A model generated the notes under the pieces. That model worked only from the letters and a program-made list of their open reading frames with translations. It searched no databases and was not told the origin of the DNA. 64,000 nt of DNA, taken from positions 35,096 to 99,095 of the forward strand of contig PFTR01000108.1 in the NCBI GenBank assembly GCA_002789675.1, in the 5' to 3' direction. Position numbers and translations under genes: made by a program. This DNA is from Alphaproteobacteria bacterium CG_4_9_14_3_um_filter_47_13. GTDB lineage: Bacteria; Pseudomonadota; Alphaproteobacteria; Micavibrionales; Micavibrionaceae. This document shows positions 1 to 8,955 of the stretch, piece after piece (position 1 is the first letter of the stretch; each line of letters opens with the position of its first letter).

Positions 1-2
1 GG

Positions 3-659
3 AAGTCGGTGATGCTTAAATGTGTTCTGGGACTGATCACACCTGATGAGGGATCTATTCAGGTTGATGGACAGGAGACACTCGGCCTTGGTGTCCGCGA
101 GCGCGATAAATTAATGCGCAAATTCGGGATGTTATTTCAGGGGGGCGCTTTATTTGACTCTCTGAAAATCTGGGAAAATATTGCTTTTGGTTTGATTCAG
201 GGACGCGGATTTGACCGTAAGGCAGCAAAAAAAGTTGCTCTGGAAAAACTGGTGGCAGTGGGTCTGAAAGAAGAGGTTTGCGATCTGTTTCCTGCGGAAC
301 TGTCTGGCGGGATGCAAAAACGTGTCAGTCTTGCCCGCGCTATTGCGACGGATCCTGAAATTATTTTCTTTGACGAACCAACAACCGGCCTTGATCCGAT
401 TATGGCGGATGTCATTAACGAGCTTATTAAAAGTATTGTTGTAAAAATGGGGGCAACGGCTTTGTCAATTACCCATGATATGGCCAGCGCTCGCAAGATT
501 GCCGATCATATTGCGATGATTTATCAGGGCAAGATCGTCTGGCATGGCCCGGTGGAAGATCTTGATCAGTCAGGAAACGAGTATGTTGACCAGTTTATCC
601 ATGGCCGTGCCGAGGGTCCCATTACCGATGATCTGAAATCGGTTCGCAGCGCAGCTTGA
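3..659 (+). CDS. mlaF: ABC transporter ATP-binding protein, MlaF-like (phospholipid/toluene-tolerance type); 5' truncated by window edge
   Basis: Frame is open to the left edge; upstream residues read (G)KSVMLK, i.e. the end of Walker A. Also LSGGMQKRVSLARAIATDPEIIFFDEPTTGLDP signature and Walker B. Confidence 0.82.
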   Translation, partial: KSVMLKCVLGLITPDEGSIQVDGQETLGLGVRERDKLMRKFGMLFQGGALFDSLKIWENIAFGLIQGRGFDRKAAKKVALEKLVAVGLKEEVCDLFPAELSGGMQKRVSLARAIATDPEIIFFDEPTTGLDPIMADVINELIKSIVVKMGATALSITHDMASARKIADHIAMIYQGKIVWHGPVEDLDQSGNEYVDQFIHGRAEGPITDDLKSVRSAA

Positions 660-851
660 GAGCAGGAAAGGTTTCCGGGACAGGAAATGGCCATAGAAGC
701 TTAAATAAAAATTTGTGATTATTCCTTTGGCATCAGTGCCAGCGCTTACGGTGAATTATACGCCTTTTGCCGACAAGGATAAGTTTGATCAAATCCTTGA
801 ATCTATATAAATTCATGTGCATTTGTATTTTTTTATGATTAAAAAGAAGAT

Positions 852-1997
852 ATGGCGCCTACAATTTTAAAAAACAGATCTCTGGAGGACGAGGAAAAAA
901 TCTCGTGGCTTCAGTTAATTCGTACCGAAAATGTCGGGCCGATTACTTTTTTCAATTTCATGGACTATTACGGCTCTGCCGATAAGGCTTTGGCGGCCAT
1001 TCCCGAACTGGCCAAACGCGGCGGACGGAAAAAGCCCCTTATTATTCCGCCCCGTCCTTTCGTAGAAAAAGAATATGAAGCTGTGCGCCGGCAGGGCGGG
1101 GATATTATTACCGCCTGTGATCCTGTCTATCCGCTGGCGCTGTCGGCGCTTGAGGATGCGCCGCCCGTGATAACGGTTTTTGGCAATCCTGCTTTAATGC
1201 AGAAACCCTGTATCGGGATTGTCGGAGCGCGGAATGCGTCGCTTAATGGCCGGAAATTTGCCCATAAACTTGCGGCGGATCTTGGTATGGCCGGACAGAT
1301 TGTTGTATCCGGTCTGGCACGGGGGATTGATACCGCCGCGCATGAAGGAGCGCTGGCGCAGGGAACAATCGCTGTCGTCGCAGGCGGCATTGATGTTGTT
1401 TACCCCTCCGAAAACCAGAATTTATACAACCGGATTAAAGAGCAGGGACTGATTATTGCCGAAAATCCCCTTGGTGCCGCCCCCCGCGCACAGGATTTTC
1501 CGCGCCGGAACCGTATTGTTTCCGGGCTTTCTCAGGGCATCATTGTTGTAGAGGCCACCTTACGTTCCGGCTCGCTGATTACTGCCCGTCTTGCCGGAGA
1601 GCAGGGACGTGATGTCTATGCTGTTCCCGGTCATCCTCTGGATCCCCGCGCCAGTGGTCCGAATGCTTTGATCCGTGATGGCGCGACCCTGATCAGAAGT
1701 GCGGAGGACGTACTGGAGAATGTAAATCATTTCACCGGAAACGGCCTTTCGGATTCAGGATACTCCCGTTTTGAACCTTCTTTTGATCCGGCCAATGATG
1801 TTCCCGCCAGCCAGAGTTTTGATGAAGCGCGGGACATCATTATAAATAATCTGTCTTATGCGCCTTGCGAGATCAATGAAATCATCCGCCATACGGGTTT
1901 AAGCACGGCTCTCGCGCAAACCGTCCTGATGGAATTGGAACTGGCCGGACGGATTCAGCGTTTGCCCGGGAACCGGGTCATGCTGCTGGAGGAATGA
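852..1997 (+). CDS. dprA: DNA-processing protein DprA/Smf
   Basis: Rossmann-like motifs IGIVGARNAS, VVSGLARGIDTAAHEGAL, GTIAVVAGGIDVVYP, FPRRNRIVSGLS; C-terminal winged-helix-like segment. Confidence 0.93.
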   Translation: MAPTILKNRSLEDEEKISWLQLIRTENVGPITFFNFMDYYGSADKALAAIPELAKRGGRKKPLIIPPRPFVEKEYEAVRRQGGDIITACDPVYPLALSALEDAPPVITVFGNPALMQKPCIGIVGARNASLNGRKFAHKLAADLGMAGQIVVSGLARGIDTAAHEGALAQGTIAVVAGGIDVVYPSENQNLYNRIKEQGLIIAENPLGAAPRAQDFPRRNRIVSGLSQGIIVVEATLRSGSLITARLAGEQGRDVYAVPGHPLDPRASGPNALIRDGATLIRSAEDVLENVNHFTGNGLSDSGYSRFEPSFDPANDVPASQSFDEARDIIINNLSYAPCEINEIIRHTGLSTALAQTVLMELELAGRIQRLPGNRVMLLEE

Positions 1998-2038
1998 CAG
2001 TCATTTCCAGGTCTGAACAGGTTCATTATAATAGGTTG

Positions 2039-2073
2039 AAACTATATTACGGTAATGTAATATAGTTTTTTAT
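2039..2073 (+). terminator. Candidate intrinsic terminator after dprA (AT-rich stem)
   Basis: 12-bp perfect inverted repeat (aaactatattac / gtaatatagttt, loop ggtaat) followed directly by a T run. Confidence 0.6.
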
Positions 2074-2160
2074 TATGCCAATAAAAATCAAGCAACTTGA
2101 CGGGATGCTTTTTCCATGTCAATTCCTTAAGAGAATAAACTGATTCGGAAGGAAATTTTT

Positions 2161-4737
2161 TTGAGTGCGCCGAACCTTGTGATTGTGGAATCGCCTGCCA
2201 AGGCCAAGACAATCAATAAATATCTTGGCACCGAATATGAGGTTATTGCCTCCTATGGCCATATTCGCGACTTGCCGCCCAAGGATGGATCGGTATTGCC
2301 GGATGATGACTTTGCCATGTGCTGGCAGGCAGGGGATCGGGCGGCCAAGCCAATCCGCGATATTAAAAATGCCGTCAAAAAGGCCAAAGCCATTTATCTG
2401 GCAACGGACCCTGACAGGGAAGGGGAGGCCATTTCATGGCATATAAAGGAATTGCTGGCCGAAGACCATTTGATTGAAGACCGGAAAGTTTTTCGCGTGA
2501 CCTTTAACGAGATCACCAAAAAGGCCGTGCAGGATGCTTTTGCCAATGCCCGTGATCTTGATAATAATCTGGTGGATGCCTACCTTGCCCGCCGCGCCCT
2601 TGATTATCTGGTCGGGTTTAATATTTCGCCCGTTCTTTGGCGCAAGCTTCCCGGGTCACGCTCGGCAGGGCGCGTGCAGTCTGTAGCACTGCGTCTGATC
2701 TGCGAACGCGAAACCGAGATAGAAAAGTTCAGAGCCGATGAATACTGGTCTATCGAAGCGCGGCTTAAAAACGTGGACGGGATTCCCTTTACTGCACGAT
2801 TAACGCACCTTGCCGGAAACAAACTGGAAAAACTGGATATCAAAAATGCAGAGACGGCCAGCAATGCTGTAGCGCGAATCCGGAATAAATCCTTAAGCGT
2901 CCAGAAAGTCGAAAAGAAACAGCAGCGCCGCAATTCGCCGCCACCTTTTATTACTTCGACCTTGCAACAGGATGCCGCACGGCGTTTATATTTCACAGCT
3001 TCGCAGACCATGCGTACCGCGCAAAAACTTTATGAAGGAATGGAAATCGGCGGCGAGCAGGTTGGCCTGATTACCTATATGAGAACAGACGGCACGACAT
3101 TATCTGAAGATGCCGTCAACCAGTCCCGCGACCTGATTAAAAAGAATTACGGTGATAAATATTTGCCCGATGCCCCGCGCCTTTATAAATCAAAAGCAAA
3201 AAATGCGCAGGAAGCACATGAAGCCATTCGCCCGACCGATCTAACCCGTACACCCGAACAAATGGCAAAATTTCTGGATGACCAGCAAGCGCGGCTTTAC
3301 GAGCTGATCTGGAAACGCACCATGGCCTCGCAAATGGAAAATGCCATCCTTGATCAGGTACGCGCCGATATTTCAGATGGTACGGATGATGTCATTCTTC
3401 GCGCCACAGGCTCGGTCATTGCTTTTGACGGTTTTCTAACGCTTTATGAAGAAAATGACAGCGATGATGAAAAAGAGGAAAAAGAAGAGGAAAAACGCCT
3501 GCCGCTCTTACAGGAAGGCGATGCCACCAAACTGGTTGATGTGGATTCAGCGCAGCATTTTACCCAGCCGCCACCGCGTTATTCCGAAGCCTCTCTGGTT
3601 AAAAAACTTGAAGAGCTTGGCATTGGTCGTCCGTCAACCTACGCCTCGATCATGCAGGTGCTGAAAGACCGTAACTATGTCACGCTGGATAAGAGACGGT
3701 TTATTCCCGAAGATCGCGGACGGATCGTCACCACATTCCTGATGAAATTTTTTACCCGCTATGTGGATTATGATTTTACGGCTGAACTGGAAGAAGAGCT
3801 TGATATCATTGCCAATGGCGATCTTTTCTGGAAGGAGGCATTGCGTCTGTTCTGGACTGATTTTTCCAAAGCGATTGCCGGAACAAAAGATCTGACTATT
3901 ACCGAAGTGATTGACCATCTGAATGAAGAGCTTGGCCCCCATTTCTTTCCCAAAGATGAAAAAGGAAATATGACCCGGGTCTGCGCAGCATGCGGGGAGG
4001 GGCAGTTATCCTTGAAGCTTGGAAAATTTGGTGCTTTTATCGGCTGCTCCAATTACCCTGACTGCAAATTCACGCGGCCTCTGGTGGTCAAGGACGAGGA
4101 CGGGAATCCTGATGATCCTGATGCAGCGCGGCTGAGTAACGAGCCGAAAGAACTGGGCATTGATCCGAAAACGGGAAGAACCGTGTCTCTGCGGCGGGGG
4201 CCTTATGGTCCTTATGTCCAGATTGATCCGCCGCCGGAATCAGAAGACAAACCGGAACTCAAAGAAGAAGAAAAACTTGTCAAAGAAACAAAGGGCAAAG
4301 ACAAGAAAAAGACAAAGGCCAAGGCGAAAGCAAAACCAAAGGACAAACCCAAACGTCAGGGATTGCCGCGTGGTACGAATATTGCCGATATTGATCTGGC
4401 AGCGGCTCTTAAATTACTGGAACTGCCGCGTGAGATCGGCGCTCATCCCGAAACCGGAAAAATGATTACGGCCGGAATCGGACGTTTTGGTCCTTTCCTG
4501 AAACATGATAATGTTTTTTCATCATTGCCCAAAGATGATGATGTCCTGCAGGTCGGTATCAACCGTGCGGTTGTTGTGATTGCCGAAGCGATAGAAAAGC
4601 GTGCGGCGCGGGAAGCGGCAAAAACGGCCAAGAGTGCTGAAAAATCGGATATAAAAACACCTGTCAAAAAGAAAAGTGCCGCGAAAAAAACAACCCTAAA
4701 AAAAGTTTCTGCTAAAAAAACAGCAACGAAATCCTGA
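2161..4737 (+). CDS. topA: DNA topoisomerase I, TTG start, Lys-rich C-terminal tail
   Basis: NLVIVESPAKAKTINKYLG, YLATDPDREGEAISWH, Tyr motif GLITYMRTDGTTLS, C4 zinc-finger CAACGEG...GCSNYPDCKFTRP. Confidence 0.97.
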   Translation: MSAPNLVIVESPAKAKTINKYLGTEYEVIASYGHIRDLPPKDGSVLPDDDFAMCWQAGDRAAKPIRDIKNAVKKAKAIYLATDPDREGEAISWHIKELLAEDHLIEDRKVFRVTFNEITKKAVQDAFANARDLDNNLVDAYLARRALDYLVGFNISPVLWRKLPGSRSAGRVQSVALRLICERETEIEKFRADEYWSIEARLKNVDGIPFTARLTHLAGNKLEKLDIKNAETASNAVARIRNKSLSVQKVEKKQQRRNSPPPFITSTLQQDAARRLYFTASQTMRTAQKLYEGMEIGGEQVGLITYMRTDGTTLSEDAVNQSRDLIKKNYGDKYLPDAPRLYKSKAKNAQEAHEAIRPTDLTRTPEQMAKFLDDQQARLYELIWKRTMASQMENAILDQVRADISDGTDDVILRATGSVIAFDGFLTLYEENDSDDEKEEKEEEKRLPLLQEGDATKLVDVDSAQHFTQPPPRYSEASLVKKLEELGIGRPSTYASIMQVLKDRNYVTLDKRRFIPEDRGRIVTTFLMKFFTRYVDYDFTAELEEELDIIANGDLFWKEALRLFWTDFSKAIAGTKDLTITEVIDHLNEELGPHFFPKDEKGNMTRVCAACGEGQLSLKLGKFGAFIGCSNYPDCKFTRPLVVKDEDGNPDDPDAARLSNEPKELGIDPKTGRTVSLRRGPYGPYVQIDPPPESEDKPELKEEEKLVKETKGKDKKKTKAKAKAKPKDKPKRQGLPRGTNIADIDLAAALKLLELPREIGAHPETGKMITAGIGRFGPFLKHDNVFSSLPKDDDVLQVGINRAVVVIAEAIEKRAAREAAKTAKSAEKSDIKTPVKKKSAAKKTTLKKVSAKKTATKS

Positions 4738-4785
4738 AAATTATAGTAATTTTAATTTAGAAATAGTCACTTTTTAAAGCACGTC

Positions 4786-4847
4786 ATCACACGCTTTATG
4801 CGTGTGATCCATATAAATCAATAGATTACACGGACAAGCCGTGTAAT
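4786..4847. repeat. Two tandem 9-bp-stem hairpins with related stems
   Basis: atcacacgc-tttat-gcgtgtgat (4786-4808) and attacacgg-acaag-ccgtgtaat (4825-4847) in the gap between convergent genes. Confidence 0.6.
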
Positions 4848-4895
4848 GGCGGTATAGGGTAAATGTCTTATTCTTAACTTAAATTACTATATCAC

Positions 4896-6182
4896 TTAAG
4901 AAGGCGCGTGAGTGTGCGTGTTTACAGGTTCAGGATTTTTATTCAGATCCGGTGTTTCAGGAGCCGATCCTGTCGCTTCTTGCCCGAACACAGAGTGAAG
5001 GACGCGTTGCACTCTTCCGGGCGGGACAAAAGGCTCTCCCGTTTTTGAGGCTTCTTCTCTTTGAATTTCTTGCAGTGATTGACCTTTTTCACACACCAGG
5101 CTTTTGCCCAATTTTTTATGGCCTTCTTTAAGAGAGAGTCTGTCACTGTGTTCTATCTGGCGCATTTGTGCTTCATATCGTCTGTTATGTGCCCATTTAC
5201 TCATGGCACCGGTACACCAGACAGGCGGCTCTTTCGGAAGAATCATATGGACACGGACATTGGCCTTGTCCCCCAGAGTTTTTTGTAAAAAAGCATCCGT
5301 TTGCAGCATTGTCCGCACCCGGCTTGCGAGTTGGGAATCAAGCCTGCCATTTTTGATAAAAAGAAGACTGGTCATTTTTTTATTCAGGATCGCATCCAGC
5401 AGCAGCACTTTTAACTGACGGTCTTCAATTTGTTTCACACCGCCCTGACCACGGGGGCCTTTTCCCCTGATCGCCAGATAATCACCGCAATCCCTGATCC
5501 GGTAATAACCGATATTTTTAACAGTGAAATTTTGATCCAGAGGGCTGGCTGTGTCTCCACTTGATTCCGGAGCAACGTCTTTGCCATCAGCGTTCTGATT
5601 CTCTTTCCCGTGATCTTTTTTACGATCATCTTCTTCGGCAAGCTCCTTTAAAATATTGCGGTAACGGTTGGTACGCGCTTTGGCTTCTTCTTCTGTTTCT
5701 TCGGCAGGATCTATCGCGCCGGTCACGGCTACTTCACTTTTATCTTGCTGATCGGGATGTCTCAGAATAGTGCTGTCATCCTGTGCGGCCTCATGGTTGA
5801 AGCTGTGTCTGGGCTCTTTTTTTGCAGTCCTGTAAAGATCGCCAATATCCTGCGAAAGCTTGTCGCGTGTGGCCTGATCCATCCCTGCTTTGTCAAAAAA
5901 ATGTTTTTTGTCCTGCGGCATCAACCCTTCCCAGATTTTGCCAAAGGTGCCTTTTTGATCAAGCAGGGCACTATGGGGGTCTTTTTCTTTTTCAAGCTCC
6001 TGCCGGATGGCATCCTTGAAAGAAGGGGGCAAAAGGGTTTCTATTGATTCAAGAAGATTTTTTTCTAACGACCGACCTTCCATTCTCTTCTCCGTTCCCT
6101 TTAAATTGACCATAATCATACTAACGTCAATTGTTAAACAAATTATTAATAATTTATCAGGATCAAGCTCGCTGCATGACAA
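4896..6182 (-). CDS. Hypothetical protein, charged/low-complexity middle (start may be internal, e.g. MEGRSLEKN)
   Basis: Long uninterrupted ORF between topA and icd; no family recognised; C-terminal segment YYRIRDCGDYLAIRGKG...LFIKNGRLDSQLASRVR. Confidence 0.7.
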   Translation of the reverse strand: MSCSELDPDKLLIICLTIDVSMIMVNLKGTEKRMEGRSLEKNLLESIETLLPPSFKDAIRQELEKEKDPHSALLDQKGTFGKIWEGLMPQDKKHFFDKAGMDQATRDKLSQDIGDLYRTAKKEPRHSFNHEAAQDDSTILRHPDQQDKSEVAVTGAIDPAEETEEEAKARTNRYRNILKELAEEDDRKKDHGKENQNADGKDVAPESSGDTASPLDQNFTVKNIGYYRIRDCGDYLAIRGKGPRGQGGVKQIEDRQLKVLLLDAILNKKMTSLLFIKNGRLDSQLASRVRTMLQTDAFLQKTLGDKANVRVHMILPKEPPVWCTGAMSKWAHNRRYEAQMRQIEHSDRLSLKEGHKKLGKSLVCEKGQSLQEIQREEASKTGEPFVPPGRVQRVLHSVFGQEATGSAPETPDLNKNPEPVNTHTHAPS

Positions 6183-6291
6183 AAATTATGCTTTTTCTCT
6201 TTTCTTTCTCTGCTCCCGATAAATATTTTCTGTTACTATACTCTCCGAGTCGTAACTCTTTTTTCTTCCAGAACCCTCAGGGAAATTTTTC

Positions 6292-7737
6292 ATGACAAAT
6301 AAAATAGCAATTACAGTAGCACGCGGGGATGGAATCGGTCCCGAGATCATGGATTCGACATTGCAAATTCTGGAAGGAGCCGGTGCCGCGCTTGACATCG
6401 AGGAAATCAGGGTTGGAAAGGATGTTTATGAAAGTGGCGTGAAAAGTGGCATACCGGAGGATGCCTGGGCTTCCCTGCGCCGGACGAAAGTTTTTCTCAA
6501 AGCGCCGATTACCACGCCGCAAGGCGGAGGGTACAAAAGTCTGAATGTAACAATCCGCAAGACGCTGGGTTTATTTGCCAATGTGCGTCCCTGTATTTCC
6601 TATGCGCCTTATGTGGAAACAAAACATCCTAATATGGATATCGTGATTGTCCGCGAGAATGAAGAGGATCTTTATGGCGGGATCGAGTATCGCGAAAGCC
6701 CGGAAGTTATGGCCTCGATCAAGCTGATCTCCCGCCCGGGAACCGAGCGTATTGTGCGCTATGGTTTTGAATTTGCCAAAGCCTATGGCCGTAAAAAAGT
6801 CACCTGTATGACCAAGGACAACATTATGAAGCTGACCGACGGGCTGTTTCATAAAATATTTGACGAAATCGGCAAGGAGTATCCGGAGATCGAGCAGAAC
6901 CATATGATTATCGACATTGGCGCGGCCAAGGTAGCCTCTGCGCCGCATTTATTTGATGTCATTGTCATGCCCAATCTTTACGGGGATATCGTATCCGATA
7001 TTGCCGCCGAGATTACAGGCTCGGTCGGGCTGGGCGGTTCCAGCAATATTGGCGAGCATGTGGCAATGTTTGAAGCCATTCACGGCAGCGCGCCGGATAT
7101 TGCAGGGCGCGGCATTGCCAATCCTTCGGGGCTGCTTCTGGGTAGTGTCATGATGCTGGTGCATATCGGACAGGGCGAAGTGGCAGCGCGGATCCATAAT
7201 GCCTGGCTGCGGACACTGGAAGACGGCATTCACACCGGCGATATTTACCGCAAGGACTTAAGCCGCGAGCAGGTTGATACCGCAGGCTTTACCAAAGCCG
7301 TTCTGGCGCGGCTCGGACAAATGCCGGAAAAATTCAAACCCGCCAATTATAACGGCGTCAATGCCGGCGGCCTTGAAATCCCGCATTTAACCCCGTACCG
7401 CGACGAGAAAAAAGAACGCGTCGGCGTTGATATCGGCATGAATTTTGACGGCACACCGGAAATGCTGGCGGAGAAAATCCTGCCCTGCGCCGGAGACGAT
7501 CTGCAATTGCTCCATATCTCGAATCGCGGTGTAAAAGTCTGGCCAAACGGTCAGCCGGATACTTTTTGCAGTGATAACTGGCAGCTCCGTTTTATGAGCA
7601 AAAGCGGCACTGTGAGAACATCGCAGGTCATTGCGCTCATGGATCGCCTGAACAAAGCCGATATGAATTTCACCCGCGCCATCATGCTGCACACTTTTGA
7701 CGGTGTCCCCGGCTTTAGTGCCACGCAGGGAGAGTAA
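6292..7737 (+). CDS. icd: Isocitrate dehydrogenase (long form, about 480 aa)
   Basis: GDGIGPEIMDSTLQIL, VRENEEDLYGGIEYR, NLYGDIVSDIAAEITGSVGLGGSSNIG, MFEAIHGSAPDIAGRGIANPSG. Confidence 0.93.
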   Translation: MTNKIAITVARGDGIGPEIMDSTLQILEGAGAALDIEEIRVGKDVYESGVKSGIPEDAWASLRRTKVFLKAPITTPQGGGYKSLNVTIRKTLGLFANVRPCISYAPYVETKHPNMDIVIVRENEEDLYGGIEYRESPEVMASIKLISRPGTERIVRYGFEFAKAYGRKKVTCMTKDNIMKLTDGLFHKIFDEIGKEYPEIEQNHMIIDIGAAKVASAPHLFDVIVMPNLYGDIVSDIAAEITGSVGLGGSSNIGEHVAMFEAIHGSAPDIAGRGIANPSGLLLGSVMMLVHIGQGEVAARIHNAWLRTLEDGIHTGDIYRKDLSREQVDTAGFTKAVLARLGQMPEKFKPANYNGVNAGGLEIPHLTPYRDEKKERVGVDIGMNFDGTPEMLAEKILPCAGDDLQLLHISNRGVKVWPNGQPDTFCSDNWQLRFMSKSGTVRTSQVIALMDRLNKADMNFTRAIMLHTFDGVPGFSATQGE

Positions 7738-7959
7738 AATTACGGTATTAAGCCCATAACCGCATTTTTAACCCGTTGTTGCAGCAAAGGCGGTTCTTTC
7801 CCTGCCATCGCATCGGCGATTTTGTGAAGCTGCCTTTTGCGGATTTAAAACTATGACATGAAAGCATGAAGGCGCGGAGTAAGAAAAGAACCTTCCCAGC
7901 CATGATCACTGTGCGCGCTGTGGTAAAAATTTCAAACACACGACCCGGAGATCATGTTT

Positions 7960-8730
7960 TTAGCCCGGAACGGCGACCCACTGCTCAACGCCAATACCAT
8001 TGGGGCTTTCCAGTCTGGAAACCCGGACAACGACAAGGGTCACTCTTAAAAAGTCCGAGCGTTGCTGCGAACCGGATTGATAAGTCAGAATCATCGGAAT
8101 TTCAACAATCCATTGATAGTGGCCTTGTACAAGACCCTCGCTCACAAGCGTTGGTGCGCCACGCGGAGTTGCGGTGACAAGCTGCTGGCTGGCCTCGACC
8201 ATTTCAATAATCCGCGACTTCTGGAGCGCTTTTGTAAAGCTTTCCCAGCCACGACGGGTGAAATTGCGCGAGGCTTCCTGCAACCGTCTTCTGTAATCAT
8301 TAAACCCGAACGTCATAACCTCTGTAGAAGCCTGCGCCACCCATGACATCAGCGCCGGTGTACTCAGATTCGGTTCGTTCAACGCCACCATAGGGATAAG
8401 CCGCCCATCTTCTGTTGTGGCAAAATAACGGTTTTCAGGCTGGTGAATATGAATAACAAACAGCATTGAGCCAATCAGCCCCAGAATCACAAATGTCTGT
8501 AAAAGCGCCAGCTTAAGAATCGTGCGATAGCCATCACGATAAAATTCATTACGCATCACAACGGCGCCAAGACGCTCGTTACTCTCCTCTTTCGAGGGGG
8601 TAACTTTTTTGTTTTCTGCCGCAGCAGAATTTCCGATATCCGGCTTGAATTTTCTGGGGTTTGCTTTTCCCCCGCCCGGTTTTCTTATCTTTTTCTGAAG
8701 GTTGTTATCAGCCATGTGCTTTGAAATCAA
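7960..8730 (-). CDS. dotI: Dot/Icm type IVB secretion inner-membrane protein DotI/IcmL
   Basis: N-terminal cytosolic segment, single TM (LLQTFVILGLIGSMLFVI), FGFNDYRRRLQEAS, and C-terminal RLESPNGIGVEQWVAVPG typical of IcmL/DotI. Confidence 0.85.
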   Translation of the reverse strand: MISKHMADNNLQKKIRKPGGGKANPRKFKPDIGNSAAAENKKVTPSKEESNERLGAVVMRNEFYRDGYRTILKLALLQTFVILGLIGSMLFVIHIHQPENRYFATTEDGRLIPMVALNEPNLSTPALMSWVAQASTEVMTFGFNDYRRRLQEASRNFTRRGWESFTKALQKSRIIEMVEASQQLVTATPRGAPTLVSEGLVQGHYQWIVEIPMILTYQSGSQQRSDFLRVTLVVVRVSRLESPNGIGVEQWVAVPG

Positions 8731-8904
8731 AAATTAACGAATATTCGAACATATACAAACACCTTATGTATCAGAATAACAGGTTTAACACCAAAACTAA
8801 ATACTACATCTCTCAAAAGATTTTGTTAGTAACACATATTATTACATATAATGGCTCGCAATTATTGTGTTTTTTGTACTTTCTTTAGCAGAGTGTGATA
8901 AAAT

Positions 8905-8924
8905 ATTATAAGCTTATAATATGA
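8905..8924. promoter_or_regulatory. Perfect 20-bp palindrome containing TATAAT, in the dotI/paralogue-array divergent intergenic region
   Basis: atattataagcttataatat equals its own reverse complement; centre about 41 bp upstream of the ATG at 8956. Confidence 0.55.
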
Positions 8925-8955
8925 TACTGTGGATCGTGGCGGGGGGATTAACTAG

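Noticed and set aside
4160-4700. Lys/Glu-rich low-complexity stretches in topA as possible repeats or a separate gene
   Set aside because: In frame with TopA; Lys-rich C-terminal tails are a familiar feature of bacterial topoisomerase I.
7748-7939. 63-aa minus-strand ORF downstream of dotI (another minus frame reads ...IRKRQLHKIADAMAGKEPPLLQQRVKNAVMGLIP)
   Set aside because: Could be a small gene or remnant, but there is no RBS or family evidence; not supported enough to call.
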